A DNA stretch of 64,000 nucleotides from contig JADZCV010000045.1 in NCBI GenBank assembly GCA_020851375.1, forward strand, positions 62,001 through 126,000, read 5' to 3'. Under the pieces are notes generated by a model, which was given only the letters and a program-made list of their open reading frames with translations, was not told the origin of the DNA and ran no database searches. Of the stretch, positions 1 to 8,244 are shown one piece after another. This DNA is from Nitrospirota bacterium. GTDB taxonomy: Bacteria; Nitrospirota; 9FT-COMBO-42-15; HDB-SIOI813. Within the stretch, counting starts at the first letter, position 1, and the number at the start of each line of letters is the position of its first letter. A program made the position numbers and the translations under genes.

Positions 1-135
1 CTAAATATCAATTCATACTTCTGGTTCGTCTTCAAATAGTATGTCAATAAACCTCTTAAAACGTCATGCTATTGACAGATGTCCAGGTATTTTCATCCTT
101 GTGACTATGGCATTTTGTGCCTCTGCACAGAAAAC

Positions 136-894
136 TCAATCAGACAAATCAGCAATGCCATGCTTTTCAATTAACCTGGCTGTGATTACCCCGACCTTAA
201 CCCTGCTCTCCATCTGTACCGGCATTTTAACGTCATCATCTGTAAACCAGATTATGACGTCTCCCTTATTGACAAGAAGTCCTTCGTATTTAACTAAAGT
301 TTTTACCTTTATGGTATTGAATGTCCCTGCCGGCACACTCACCCTTTCTTTGGCCAGTCCCACGGCCACCAGAGTCCAGTTTTTTCTGCCGTCATTAACC
401 TCAATATTTAATGTCTGACCGGCCTGGATGGGGATCGTGCGGAGATAGTACACGACTGATAATGGATCATGTACCCCTGCTGCAGTGTCAGATACCTGTT
501 TCTTTCCACCTGATTTATGATTAATATACGTTGCAACATTTTTTTCTCTGTCAAAAAGTATCTCTTTGTCACTCCTGTATGAACCTTCCTGCTGTATCGA
601 GCGGTAGCGATACGGCTGCAGATTCGTAACATCAACGTATGACTCAACAACGTCCTTTATTGGATAAAACATTGAGATGAACGAATTGGATTTGACCGTT
701 GAACTTAATTTGAGAACAGGACGATCTTCATACACCGCATTACTGACCTCAAATACAGACGTCCCGCTTTTTACACCATACCAGGATAAATCAAATACGA
801 GACGTTCACCGGAAGAAAACGGAACCGCTGCAGATGAAAGAAGGGAATAAGATACAATGAGGAATATAACAAAATAAGCCGCTATGGATTTTAT
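136..894 (-). CDS. Exported DUF3108 family protein, apparent AUA start
   Basis: Residues after position 50 read as a DUF3108 protein, a family of exported beta-rich envelope proteins without a settled function. The first standard start in frame is GTG at 735, but the frame stays open and coding-like upstream to a stop at 927-925. The upstream stretch, starting at ATA (894-892), encodes Lys-Ser, a long hydrophobic core and a Ser-Ser-Ala-Ala end: a good signal peptide. No ATG, GTG or TTG lies between 924 and 735. The ATA overlaps the UAA stop of the upstream epimerase-family gene (ATAA), as in translational coupling, with a G-rich stretch about 7 nt upstream. From ATA the protein has 252 residues; from GTG 199 without signal peptide. 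Family call is fairly secure, the start is inference. Positions 1-135 downstream show no gene I can support. Confidence 0.7.
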   Translation of the reverse strand: MKSIAAYFVIFLIVSYSLLSSAAVPFSSGERLVFDLSWYGVKSGTSVFEVSNAVYEDRPVLKLSSTVKSNSFISMFYPIKDVVESYVDVTNLQPYRYRSIQQEGSYRSDKEILFDREKNVATYINHKSGGKKQVSDTAAGVHDPLSVVYYLRTIPIQAGQTLNIEVNDGRKNWTLVAVGLAKERVSVPAGTFNTIKVKTLVKYEGLLVNKGDVIIWFTDDDVKMPVQMESRVKVGVITARLIEKHGIADLSD

Positions 895-1832
895 CTTACA
901 ACCCCCATCTTTGTCCTGAAATACTCAATTGTCCTTATAAGCCCGTCTGACAAACCGACAACCGGTTTCCATCCCAGAATACGGATTGCCCGGGAAATAT
1001 CAGGCTGCCTTACCTTCGGATCATCTTCAGGAAGAGGCGCATTAATAATTCTGCTCTTGCTGCCTGTAAGTGATATTATCTCCCGCGCCATATCCACTAC
1101 AGTCATCTCAAGAGGATTTCCTATATTCACAGGCATATTGTAATCAGACATCAATAACCTGTATATGCCGTCAACCATGTCGTCAATATAGCAGAAACTC
1201 CTCGTCTGCATACCATCACCAAATACAGTCACATCCTCACCCCTGAGCGACTGTGCAATAAAGTTGGGGATTGCCCTGCCATCCCTAATCCTCATCCTTG
1301 GACCATAGGTATTAAATATCCTGACAATCCTTGTGTCTACATTGTGATACCGGTGATATGCCATAGTCATTGCCTCGGCAAACCGCTTGGCCTCATCATA
1401 GACTCCACGGGGGCCGACAGGATTTACATTACCCCAGTAGTCCTCATTCTGAGGATGGATCAGAGGATCGCCATATGTCTCTGAGGTTGATGCAAGGAGT
1501 ATTCGTGCCTTTTTCTCCTTTGCGAGACCAAGCACCTTATGGGTACCAAGAGATCCTACCTTGAGTGTCTGTATTGGATATTCCATGTAATCAAGGGGAC
1601 TTGCAGGACTGGCGAAGTGGAGGATGTAGTCAAGATGCCCCTTGATATATATATAATTGGTCACATCATAATTGATGAATAAAAATCTGCTATCCTGAAT
1701 ATGGCATATATTGTCCGCTGAGCCTGTTATGAGGTTATCCATGCATATAACCTCATCTCCTTCAGCAAGGAATCTTTCACAAAGATGCGATCCTATAAAA
1801 CCTGCACCGCCAGTAATCAATACCCTTGACAT
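891..1832 (-). CDS. UDP-glucuronate decarboxylase (UDP-xylose synthase) type epimerase
   Basis: An extended short-chain dehydrogenase of 313 residues, the usual length for bacterial UDP-xylose synthases. These oxidise UDP-glucuronate at C4 with bound NAD, decarboxylate it and reduce it to UDP-xylose. Visible: the NAD-binding ITGGAGFIG near residue 6, a STSETYG segment near 115, and the catalytic YDEAK (Tyr145, Lys149) in the [15 protein letters not shown] context typical of the UXS branch rather than of galactose epimerases. The start is backed by AAGGAGG 7 nt upstream of the ATG. The stop overlaps the proposed start of the DUF3108 gene. It could supply pentose for surface or flagellin glycans. 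A related UDP-sugar epimerase remains possible. Confidence 0.85.
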   Translation of the reverse strand: MSRVLITGGAGFIGSHLCERFLAEGDEVICMDNLITGSADNICHIQDSRFLFINYDVTNYIYIKGHLDYILHFASPASPLDYMEYPIQTLKVGSLGTHKVLGLAKEKKARILLASTSETYGDPLIHPQNEDYWGNVNPVGPRGVYDEAKRFAEAMTMAYHRYHNVDTRIVRIFNTYGPRMRIRDGRAIPNFIAQSLRGEDVTVFGDGMQTRSFCYIDDMVDGIYRLLMSDYNMPVNIGNPLEMTVVDMAREIISLTGSKSRIINAPLPEDDPKVRQPDISRAIRILGWKPVVGLSDGLIRTIEYFRTKMGVVR

Positions 1833-1844
1833 AGATGATCCTCC

Positions 1845-1930
1845 TTCACCTTAAAATCCCCCTGTGTACCTGTCATTCCCGATGTCTTTGTGAACCCTTA
1901 TAAGACCCGGTAAATAGTGGTTCACTTTAA
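1845..1930. repeat. Short degenerate copy of a GTCATTCCC intergenic element
   Basis: The stretch opens with TTCACCTTAAAAT, has ACCTGTCATTCCC about 20 nt further on, and closes with GGTTCACTTTAA. The same left end, core start and right end occur in the fuller elements at 23317-23515 and about 48060-48230. This copy lacks the palindromic middle, so it looks like a decayed or internally deleted member. It fills the gap between the TPR gene and the UDP-xylose synthase gene. Confidence 0.45.
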
Positions 1931-1948
1931 CACCCACGAAGGCTGCTA

Positions 1949-2710
1949 CTACTTTTTGCCCCTGGCTGCCGCCTCTGGTTTTACGTCTTCCTGTTTATGT
2001 TCCCCTGTCTGTACCGGCACATCTCCCTTCAATACTGTCAACCGGGCCTTTGCCTCCTGACCCCATGAGGAGGCCACATAGCTCTTTGTCAGATTTTCGT
2101 ACTGTTCCATTGCTGAGGCTTTATCACCTGATGCCTCATATACCCTTCCTGTCTCATAAACTGCCCTGTCAGCAGCAAAAGTATCTTTCATGGAAACCAC
2201 ATTCCTGTAGGCTGCAATTGCATTGCTGTAATCCCCCTTGTCAGTATATGCTGCCCCGAGATTTAAATATACGAGTGGCAGAATGCCCTCATCCCCTGGA
2301 TACTTTTCAATAAAACTCCTGTAACTTCTTATGGCATCGTCATACTGTCCAAGCGCTGAATAGCTGTTTCCGATATAATACAGGGCAACAGGAGCACTCT
2401 TGCTTCCTGAATATTTATCAGCAATCTCCTGGAATGATGAAATTGATTCTGTGTACTTCCCTTCAAGGAAAAGATTATATGCCTTATATTGCAGGACAGA
2501 GGCAGCTCTATCCCACCTGGCAGAGAGCAGTCTGTACGACACTGCTACAGCTCCAATAATTACTATCGCAGAGACAACTATAATGGCAGCCAGCCTGTAT
2601 TTTTCCAGGGCACCGGAAGACCTGGATTTAATGTCCTGTAATATCTCCTGCAGGTCTTCGGCTTCTTTTGTTACCTCTGTTTTCCTCGTCACACGCTTTT
2701 TTATTTTCAC
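1949..2710 (-). CDS. Membrane-anchored tetratricopeptide repeat protein
   Basis: A 253-residue protein with a charged cytoplasmic N-terminus of about 40 residues, one transmembrane helix (about 40-60) and three to four TPR units from about 75 to 220. The first repeats carry the usual Gly, Tyr and Ala pattern, for example ALYYIGNSYSALGQYDDAI. The tail is Lys/Glu-rich. Topology and repeats resemble YfgM/BamD-like scaffold proteins of the envelope, but no specific family can be named. I start at GTG 2710, 7 nt after AAGGGG; a TTG at 2713 is the alternative. A consensus-like sigma-70 promoter lies upstream at 2759-2787. Confidence 0.7.
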   Translation of the reverse strand: MKIKKRVTRKTEVTKEAEDLQEILQDIKSRSSGALEKYRLAAIIVVSAIVIIGAVAVSYRLLSARWDRAASVLQYKAYNLFLEGKYTESISSFQEIADKYSGSKSAPVALYYIGNSYSALGQYDDAIRSYRSFIEKYPGDEGILPLVYLNLGAAYTDKGDYSNAIAAYRNVVSMKDTFAADRAVYETGRVYEASGDKASAMEQYENLTKSYVASSWGQEAKARLTVLKGDVPVQTGEHKQEDVKPEAAARGKK

Positions 2711-2758
2711 CAATTCACCCCTTGATTAGGATTTAAATAACTACGCCTAAACTTAGAA

Positions 2759-2787
2759 ATACTATGTAATTCGACTTTTCTTGTCAA
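2759..2787 (-). promoter_or_regulatory. Sigma-70-type promoter for the TPR gene
   Basis: On the minus strand TTGACA (2787-2782) is separated by 17 nt from TAGTAT (2764-2759). The -35 is perfect and the -10 matches 4 of 6. Transcription would start near 2752, giving a leader of about 40 nt before the TPR start. A plus-strand TTGTCA (2781-2786) overlaps the same bases, so the divergent GAF gene may share the site. Confidence 0.6.
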
Positions 2788-2815
2788 GTAGCTAATTATA
2801 TGATATTTTTTATAC

Positions 2816-3613
2816 GTGAAGGAATCCCTTAAGGACCATACAATCATAGAAAAAAAGAGATGGGAACTACTTGGTCTCGAAATAGGGGTGCTTTTTTTAC
2901 TCACCACAACCGTCATTATATTGTCGCTAATTGAGCACCAATATTTGACTGTCTTCTTTTTATTAATTCTCACCACAATATTCTCAGTATACATAATCAA
3001 CAAGCAGCGTGAGCTAAAGAGGTTAGACACACACCTTACTGAAGAGCAGTTGAGAAATATCGAAGAGAAAATGAGGGCATCATCACTTCAGGAAAGGTTA
3101 AAAGAAGCAACGATGCTTTATAAAGTAGGCCGCATAACCGTCTCATCTTTGACTCTCCAAAAGAAACTCGATAAGATGTTATCCCTTGCTTACAGTATGG
3201 TCAGGGCTGACAGGGCATCTGTAATGCTGATTAATGAAAGGATGGAGACATTCGTGGTTGCAAGCTTTATTGGCATAGACCTGGACGTAATGCAGACCCG
3301 TCAGCAAAGGGTTGATGAGGGGGTGGCCGGATGGGTTTGTGAGCACAGAACACACCTGTTCCTCACCGGCAGGGTCAGCGATGAGAGATTCCATAATTTC
3401 CGGAAAAAGACTGAGGATATCTCTGCGGCGATATGCCTGCCAATAAAATTGAAAGGAAAGGTCATAGGAGTGCTGAATCTGAGTTATCTGAATGACCCGG
3501 ACAGGGTCTTTACAGAACATGACCTGAGACTCCTGTCTATCATTGCAAGGTATGTATCAACTGCTATCGAACAAACACAGATCTCTTTAAAAAAACAGCT
3601 GGTTAACGCTTAA
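2816..3613 (+). CDS. Membrane-anchored GAF domain protein
   Basis: 265 residues: two transmembrane helices (about 20-42 and 46-62), a charged coiled-coil linker (about 62-100) and one GAF domain (about 110-255) with the typical CLPIKLKGKVIGVLNLS strand-turn segment. GAF domains bind small ligands or mediate dimer contacts; there is no kinase, cyclase or other output, so it may partner a separate effector. The start is GTG at 2816 with no Shine-Dalgarno. A possible TTGTCA (2781)-17-TATTTT (2804) promoter would put the transcript start almost on the GTG, so the mRNA may be leaderless. Its 3' end overlaps convergent tatC by 27 nt. Confidence 0.75.
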   Translation: MKESLKDHTIIEKKRWELLGLEIGVLFLLTTTVIILSLIEHQYLTVFFLLILTTIFSVYIINKQRELKRLDTHLTEEQLRNIEEKMRASSLQERLKEATMLYKVGRITVSSLTLQKKLDKMLSLAYSMVRADRASVMLINERMETFVVASFIGIDLDVMQTRQQRVDEGVAGWVCEHRTHLFLTGRVSDERFHNFRKKTEDISAAICLPIKLKGKVIGVLNLSYLNDPDRVFTEHDLRLLSIIARYVSTAIEQTQISLKKQLVNA

Positions 3614-4369
3614 GTCCTTTCTTGTTTTAGCATCCCTGCAGAATATTCTTGCCCCGATTATTCCAAGTTCATACAAGGCTATCAGAGGCCCGGCCATCAT
3701 CAACTGATTAAATACATCAGGTGTCGGCGTTAAAACGGCTGCAACCACGAAGTTGATAAGTATGGCATACTTACGATTTCTTGTTAAAAATGATATTGTC
3801 AGGATTCCCATTTTTGTCAGGAAAATTATGGCAATCGGAAGTTCAAAAATAAGACCAAATGCAAGCATGAATTTCACGACAAAATCCATATACGAACCTA
3901 TTGATATCATGGGAGTCAGATTTGCCGTCTTGTATGTCATCAGAAAATCAAGTGCATACCTTAGTATGACAAAATAACAGAAGATTACGCCCAGGGCAAA
4001 AGATATTACACCTGCTGCAATAAACAGCAGTGCGTATTTCCTTTCAGTTTTATAAAACCCCGGCGAAATAAATTTCCACAACTGATACAATATTACAGGC
4101 AGGGCAACCAGGAATCCGGCAATAAGCGCAATTTTGAAATTTGCCCAGAGCGCCTCGGCAGGGGATAAGAATACAAAGACATGCTTCTGATCACTGCTTA
4201 TAAGGTCTGTTAGAGCCTTAAGCAGCCCTTCTGAGAAGTAAAACGAAGCGACAAATCCGACTGCTATCGCTATAACTGAAATAATCAGACAAGTTCTAAG
4301 CTCTGAAAGGTGCTCAACAAGAGACATCTTCTTGTCTGAAGCAGGCTCATTTGTATTATCAGTGTCCAT
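3587..4369 (-). CDS. tatC: Twin-arginine translocase subunit TatC
   Basis: TatC is the inner-membrane receptor for twin-arginine signal peptides and works with TatA/TatB to export folded proteins. This 260-residue protein has the family length, six hydrophobic helices, the N-terminal EHLSELR signature (about residues 19-25), the conserved Phe/Glu in GLIFELP and the LTPTPDVFNQ segment before the last helices. No tatA or tatB is beside it. It is followed upstream by a DUF465 gene and the rimI-tsaB group on the same strand. The final 27 nt overlap the convergent GAF gene. Confidence 0.95.
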   Translation of the reverse strand: MDTDNTNEPASDKKMSLVEHLSELRTCLIISVIAIAVGFVASFYFSEGLLKALTDLISSDQKHVFVFLSPAEALWANFKIALIAGFLVALPVILYQLWKFISPGFYKTERKYALLFIAAGVISFALGVIFCYFVILRYALDFLMTYKTANLTPMISIGSYMDFVVKFMLAFGLIFELPIAIIFLTKMGILTISFLTRNRKYAILINFVVAAVLTPTPDVFNQLMMAGPLIALYELGIIGARIFCRDAKTRKDLSVNQLFF

Positions 4370-4395
4370 TAATATTTCTTCTTTTATGAATTACG

Positions 4396-4635
4396 CTATT
4401 TTACTGATTTCTGCTTGATCTCTTCTTTACGATATATCTTCAACATCATATCCTTTGCGAGAAGCTTCTCTTTCTGAAGATTCTTCCGTATAATCTCCTC
4501 TTCAGGTGTAAGCACATGCTTTCTGTTAAGACTGCGTATTTCCCGCTCAAGCTTGTCATGTTTCTCCTCCCAGAGCAGGTACTCATCATTCTCCCTTCGA
4601 AGTTTTTCTTCCAGTGCTATATGTTTTTCTTTCAT
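4396..4635 (-). CDS. DUF465 (YdcH-like) small coiled-coil protein
   Basis: A 79-residue, highly charged helical protein. The arrangement of a His-x-x-Leu-x3-Ile-x2-Leu helix, a short LTPEEE turn and a Leu/Lys-rich second helix with KEKLLAKD matches the DUF465/YdcH family: short helical hairpins of unknown function. It lies between tatC (26 nt) and rimI (27 nt), so it is probably co-transcribed. A GGGGGG-rich Shine-Dalgarno precedes the ATG. Confidence 0.75.
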   Translation of the reverse strand: MKEKHIALEEKLRRENDEYLLWEEKHDKLEREIRSLNRKHVLTPEEEIIRKNLQKEKLLAKDMMLKIYRKEEIKQKSVK

Positions 4636-4662
4636 AAGCCCCCCCTGTCTTTCATCATATAA

Positions 4663-5121
4663 CTATAATCCAATTGCCATTACCAGTGCATCTTCCACAG
4701 GATTCCTGTAGTATTTAGTCCTGCTTACAATAACATGAAAACCAAACTTTCTGTATAATTCCTGCGCAGCCGTATTAGACCGCCTGACCTCCAGCAATAC
4801 GGTTTTCACACCACTGTTCTTCCAGTAATCCAGGGCTGACAGCAGGATTTTTGAAGCAATGCCTTTTCTTCTGTAATCCTTATGCACTGCAAGATTAAGG
4901 ATATGGGCCTCGTCCACTACACTCCAGAAACAGATATAACCTGTCAACCGCCCTGAACCTGACTTTACCCCCCACATGTGTGAAAATGTGTTATACAATT
5001 CTGAATAAAACATATCAACGGTCCAGGGGTCAGAAAACGCCTCCTTTTCTATTTCCATGACCTGAGAAAGGTCATCTTCCTCTATATCTTCAATTACCAG
5101 GTTATCACCCTCTGGCTTCAA
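4663..5121 (-). CDS. rimI: Ribosomal protein S18 alanine N-acetyltransferase RimI
   Basis: A GNAT-fold acetyltransferase that in RimI acetylates the N-terminal alanine of S18. Seen: an N-terminal EEDDLSQVMEIEKEAF segment, the acetyl-CoA loop KDYRRKGIASKIL, and LLEVRRSNTAAQELYRKFGF, strongly RimI-like. It follows tsaB directly, a very common pairing. The open frame extends to 5208, but that part is out-of-frame tsaB sequence. The likely start is TTG at 5121 or CTG at 5100; the latter has the better Shine-Dalgarno (GAGGGTG, 5 nt away) and would nearly abut the tsaB stop. No ATG is available near the domain start. Confidence 0.85.
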   Translation of the reverse strand: MKPEGDNLVIEDIEEDDLSQVMEIEKEAFSDPWTVDMFYSELYNTFSHMWGVKSGSGRLTGYICFWSVVDEAHILNLAVHKDYRRKGIASKILLSALDYWKNSGVKTVLLEVRRSNTAAQELYRKFGFHVIVSRTKYYRNPVEDALVMAIGL

Positions 5122-5794
5122 ATTTAATCTCAGCCTCAGACTTCCTGATATAGACAGGAACAAGGTTTCCGGACCCTGCCATTCCCTTACGGAAGTTGTG
5201 CAGTCCAATCATTGCAACTGATATACCTGAAGGCAATACTGCATTAGCCGGCGCGAAGTACCCCAGACCGCCGGCTTGTTTCTCTATCATATGCCTGTAC
5301 ACATATACGGCATCTCCTGTAAATACTACTGGCTCATGAATATTATCCATGAGCAGATCCGGTGACATCACCCTGTCACCGGTTAACCTGATAAGACTTC
5401 CATCGTCTCCATATTTAAAGAGGGCCGTATATACCTCATTTTTCTTTGCATCCAGGATAGGGCATATAAGATTCCGGCAAAATGGGATGTTATATGCAAG
5501 CGCCTCCATGGTTGATACCGGGACAACACTCTTTCCCGTGGCCATCCCAAGCCCCTTCGCAGTGCCAAGACCTATTCTCAAACCGGTAAAAGAACCCGGG
5601 CCTATTGATATTGCCAGACAATCTATATGCTCCAGGCTTATCCTGACACTTTCCATCAGACCTGCAACAGCGTCCATCAGCCGTTCAGAATGAGTCGTCT
5701 CAACGTTCAGACTGATCTGACCAAGAGGTCTGTTATCATCAATAATACCAACACTCCCCATCATTGTAGATGTGTCAATTCCCAGAACCTTCAT
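5105..5794 (-). CDS. tsaB: tRNA threonylcarbamoyladenosine biosynthesis protein TsaB
   Basis: TsaB (YeaZ) is the scaffold partner of TsaD in t6A modification of ANN-decoding tRNAs. The actin-like ASKHA fold is visible: KVLGIDTST at the N-terminus, THSERLM, and the hallmark SIGPGSFTGLRIGLGTAKGL near residue 65. Length is about 229 residues from ATG 5794, chosen because the family starts just before the first strand; an in-frame ATG at 5806 would add four residues. It overlaps the preceding lipoprotein gene by 20 nt and rimI by up to 17 nt, a tightly coupled set. Confidence 0.92.
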   Translation of the reverse strand: MKVLGIDTSTMMGSVGIIDDNRPLGQISLNVETTHSERLMDAVAGLMESVRISLEHIDCLAISIGPGSFTGLRIGLGTAKGLGMATGKSVVPVSTMEALAYNIPFCRNLICPILDAKKNEVYTALFKYGDDGSLIRLTGDRVMSPDLLMDNIHEPVVFTGDAVYVYRHMIEKQAGGLGYFAPANAVLPSGISVAMIGLHNFRKGMAGSGNLVPVYIRKSEAEIKFEARG

Positions 5795-6500
5795 CACCCG
5801 CCCCATCCTGATTAAATTCTATCTTTCTGAAACTAACCCTGCCGGCCTTGCTTCCACTCCCATTGAATATTAAAATATTAAACGGCATCATTATGCCCCT
5901 GATATCCCTTAAATCACTGTACCGCGCCTCAAAAAGCAGTACACCCTGTTTATGAGGATTATCGGAATATAACTCCTTTTTTACTATCACCATCTGCAAT
6001 TTGTCAATCCACCACCGTCTTACAGGATATGAACTCTTCCCGGAACTCATTAACTGACTGACAATATAATACTCGTGAGACTCCTCTGTAAACCAGGTGA
6101 AATCATCCTGACTATCACTCCCATAAAAGTCCAGCACATCCCGCACGAGTTCCGGATTCATCATATCCCCGGCAGGTAAACCTTCGATCTGATTATTGTC
6201 AAGGCCTTCCCGGACATTTATGTCAAACATTGTAAAACCGGAAGGAGTAAGACCGGTAAGCCTGAAAAACCCTCCTCTTTCAAAATTCAGATATGCATCA
6301 ATTGACGGTGCAGCAATTTCAGGTGATGTCAATTTTAACTCTGCCTTGATGACTGGTATACCTGAAGCCCTCTCTATAAGGTATTCTATAGCCTTCCTGT
6401 CTGCGCTTACAGACAGGTCAACAGATGATCTTACTGCGGTACAAGATTGGGAAAATAATACAAAGAAAAGCAGTATTATCAGAGGTGCGGCATTCTTCAT
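5775..6500 (-). CDS. LolB-like / DUF4292 outer-membrane lipoprotein
   Basis: A 241-residue protein with a short hydrophobic signal peptide ending in a Phe-Ser-Gln-Ser-Cys lipobox (Cys20), so it is probably lipidated. The mature part has the alternating strand pattern of LolA/LolB-like or DUF4292 proteins: an N-terminal helix, ELKLTSPE, then a run of strands ending with MMPFNILIFN. LolB inserts lipoproteins into the outer membrane; whether this paralogue does the same cannot be read from the sequence. Its start overlaps the radA stop by one base (TGATG) and its end overlaps tsaB. Confidence 0.65.
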   Translation of the reverse strand: MKNAAPLIILLFFVLFSQSCTAVRSSVDLSVSADRKAIEYLIERASGIPVIKAELKLTSPEIAAPSIDAYLNFERGGFFRLTGLTPSGFTMFDINVREGLDNNQIEGLPAGDMMNPELVRDVLDFYGSDSQDDFTWFTEESHEYYIVSQLMSSGKSSYPVRRWWIDKLQMVIVKKELYSDNPHKQGVLLFEARYSDLRDIRGIMMPFNILIFNGSGSKAGRVSFRKIEFNQDGAGDEGSGN

Positions 6501-7849
6501 CAGGAAAACATTGCATCAATAGCGCTCTTCACTGTTGACACTCCAATAACTTCTACTATGTTTAATGACATCTGTGATGCATTGCGCTCTGGTATTATAC
6601 AGCGTTTAAAACCCAACTTTGCCGCCTCCCTGACCCTGACATCAGCAGAAGTCACTCCACGCACTTCTCCGCCAAGGCCGACCTCCCCGAACACCACCGT
6701 TTCCGGGTCAACAGGAATCTCCCTGAAACTTGATGTCAGGGCTGCAATAATGCCCAGATCAATAGCAGGTTCGTCCAGTTCAAGACCACCAACAACATTG
6801 ACAAATATGTCCTGTCCCTGTATGTGTATGCCTACCCTCTTATCAAGCACACCGACGAGCAGCAAGAGTCTGTTATAGTCAACCCCAATTGCCCCCCTTT
6901 TGGGAATACCAAAGGGGGATGCACTGACGAGGGCCTGTATCTCGGTCAGTATAGGCCTGCTGCCTTCAATACTCGATACTACGACTGAACCTGCGGAACC
7001 GGCAGTCCTCTCTGAAAGGAACAGGCTGGAGGGATTTGACACCTCACCGAGCCCTCCTTCCCTCATTTCAAAAACCCCTATTTCATGTGTGGAGCCAAAC
7101 CGGTTCTTAACTGCCCTCAGGATTCTGTAAGGATGCCCCCGGTCACCTTCAAAGTATAAGACAGTATCAACAATATGCTCGAGTACCCGCGGCCCGGCTA
7201 TAGTTCCGTCCTTTGTCACATGACCTACAAGAAATACTGGCACATTATGTTTCTTGGCATAATTCATCAATATTGAGGCTGTTTCGCGCACCTGACTTAC
7301 ACTGCCAGGAGCAGAAGAGATGCCTGCAGTAAACATAGTCTGGATCGAATCAACTATAATGGCATTGTAGGCAGACTTCCCGAGGTGAACCAGGATATCG
7401 TCAACTGAGGTCTCAGACACTATATAGAGCCCGTCTGAAGAAACATCAAGCCGTTCTGAACGCAGTTTAATCTGTGACGGAGATTCTTCGCCGGATATGT
7501 ACAGAACGCTTCCTGAAACACCTGCCACCCTCTCGGCAACCTGAAGGAGAAGAGTTGACTTGCCTATGCCGGGGTCTCCGCCAATCAGGACTACAGAACC
7601 CGGAACAATACCGCCGCCAAGAACCCGGTCGAACTCCCCGAGTCCGGTCATGACTCTTACACCCTTCTCATATTCAATTTCGCCGAGAATAAGCGGGACA
7701 ATCTCTGAATCACGCCTTCCGGAAACAGGTGAGGCGTTTACTGTTTCTTCAGCTATCGTATTCCATCCATTACAATCAGGGCATCGTCCCAGCCACTTTG
7801 GTGAACTATAACCACAGGTCTGACATATAAAGAGACTCTTGATTTTCAT
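6500..7849 (-). CDS. radA: DNA repair protein RadA
   Basis: RadA (Sms) is a RecA-like ATPase and branch-migration helicase in recombination. The 449-residue length is standard. Seen in order: a four-Cys zinc finger (CQTCGY and CPDCNGW, residues 9-27), Walker A GGDPGIGKST near residue 90, the RadA-specific KNRFG motif, and a C-terminal Lon-protease-like domain without the protease serine. It precedes the lipoprotein-tsaB-rimI group and follows a PilZ gene by about 20 nt. Confidence 0.96.
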   Translation of the reverse strand: MKIKSLFICQTCGYSSPKWLGRCPDCNGWNTIAEETVNASPVSGRRDSEIVPLILGEIEYEKGVRVMTGLGEFDRVLGGGIVPGSVVLIGGDPGIGKSTLLLQVAERVAGVSGSVLYISGEESPSQIKLRSERLDVSSDGLYIVSETSVDDILVHLGKSAYNAIIVDSIQTMFTAGISSAPGSVSQVRETASILMNYAKKHNVPVFLVGHVTKDGTIAGPRVLEHIVDTVLYFEGDRGHPYRILRAVKNRFGSTHEIGVFEMREGGLGEVSNPSSLFLSERTAGSAGSVVVSSIEGSRPILTEIQALVSASPFGIPKRGAIGVDYNRLLLLVGVLDKRVGIHIQGQDIFVNVVGGLELDEPAIDLGIIAALTSSFREIPVDPETVVFGEVGLGGEVRGVTSADVRVREAAKLGFKRCIIPERNASQMSLNIVEVIGVSTVKSAIDAMFS

Positions 7850-7870
7850 ATTCTGATTCTGATCTAAATC

Positions 7871-8230
7871 TTATACCCCTCCATCAGCCTTACCGCCCAG
7901 AGTCCTTGATACAAGATCGCTGATCTTTTTTTTATCTTTCAGGGAAATCCTGATAAATTTTATACCCATGCCAGGGGCAATATCTCCTGCAAATTCCTTC
8001 CGTGCCCATACTACCACACCTTCTATAACCGTCTTGTCTGTATCACCAGGAAGGAACAGCTCAACAGTAACGACCTCGTTGGCAGACATTGGATGGAATG
8101 TCTCTATGAAGAGACCTCCACCTCCTATAGTAGAGGTGAACCCCTCCTCAATCACGATACTATCAGGACTGTGGTATTTAATCGAAAGGGAAAGAGGTGC
8201 GCGTAAGAACCTTCGCCTGTCACTATTCAT
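7871..8230 (-). CDS. PilZ domain protein (possible c-di-GMP receptor)
   Basis: A single PilZ domain of 119 residues. The N-terminal RRRFLR fits the arginine c-di-GMP-binding motif, and TSTIGGGGLFIET occupies the second motif. That motif is normally Asp/Asn-x-Ser-x-x-Gly and here has Phe in place of the Asp/Asn, so binding may be weakened. The rest (GVVVWARKE and GMGIKFI) matches the single-domain PilZ group seen in myxobacteria and relatives. It sits between purF and radA, downstream of a GGDEF protein in the same apparent transcription unit. Confidence 0.8.
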   Translation of the reverse strand: MNSDRRRFLRAPLSLSIKYHSPDSIVIEEGFTSTIGGGGLFIETFHPMSANEVVTVELFLPGDTDKTVIEGVVVWARKEFAGDIAPGMGIKFIRISLKDKKKISDLVSRTLGGKADGGV

Positions 8231-8244
8231 GCGTTAGTAAGTTA

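Noticed and set aside
1-135. Short minus-strand reading frames near the left edge (for example from AGGATG near position 100)
   Set aside because: They end within about 11 codons or run off the window with no motif; nothing could be supported.
41-418. Plus-strand ORF of 125 codons at the left edge
   Set aside because: It is antisense to the DUF3108 gene, with Ser/Thr/Leu-rich composition typical of a shadow frame.
2707-3030. Minus-strand ORF across the TPR/GAF intergenic region
   Set aside because: It covers the promoter region and is antisense to the GAF gene's membrane helices; no family, no ribosome site.
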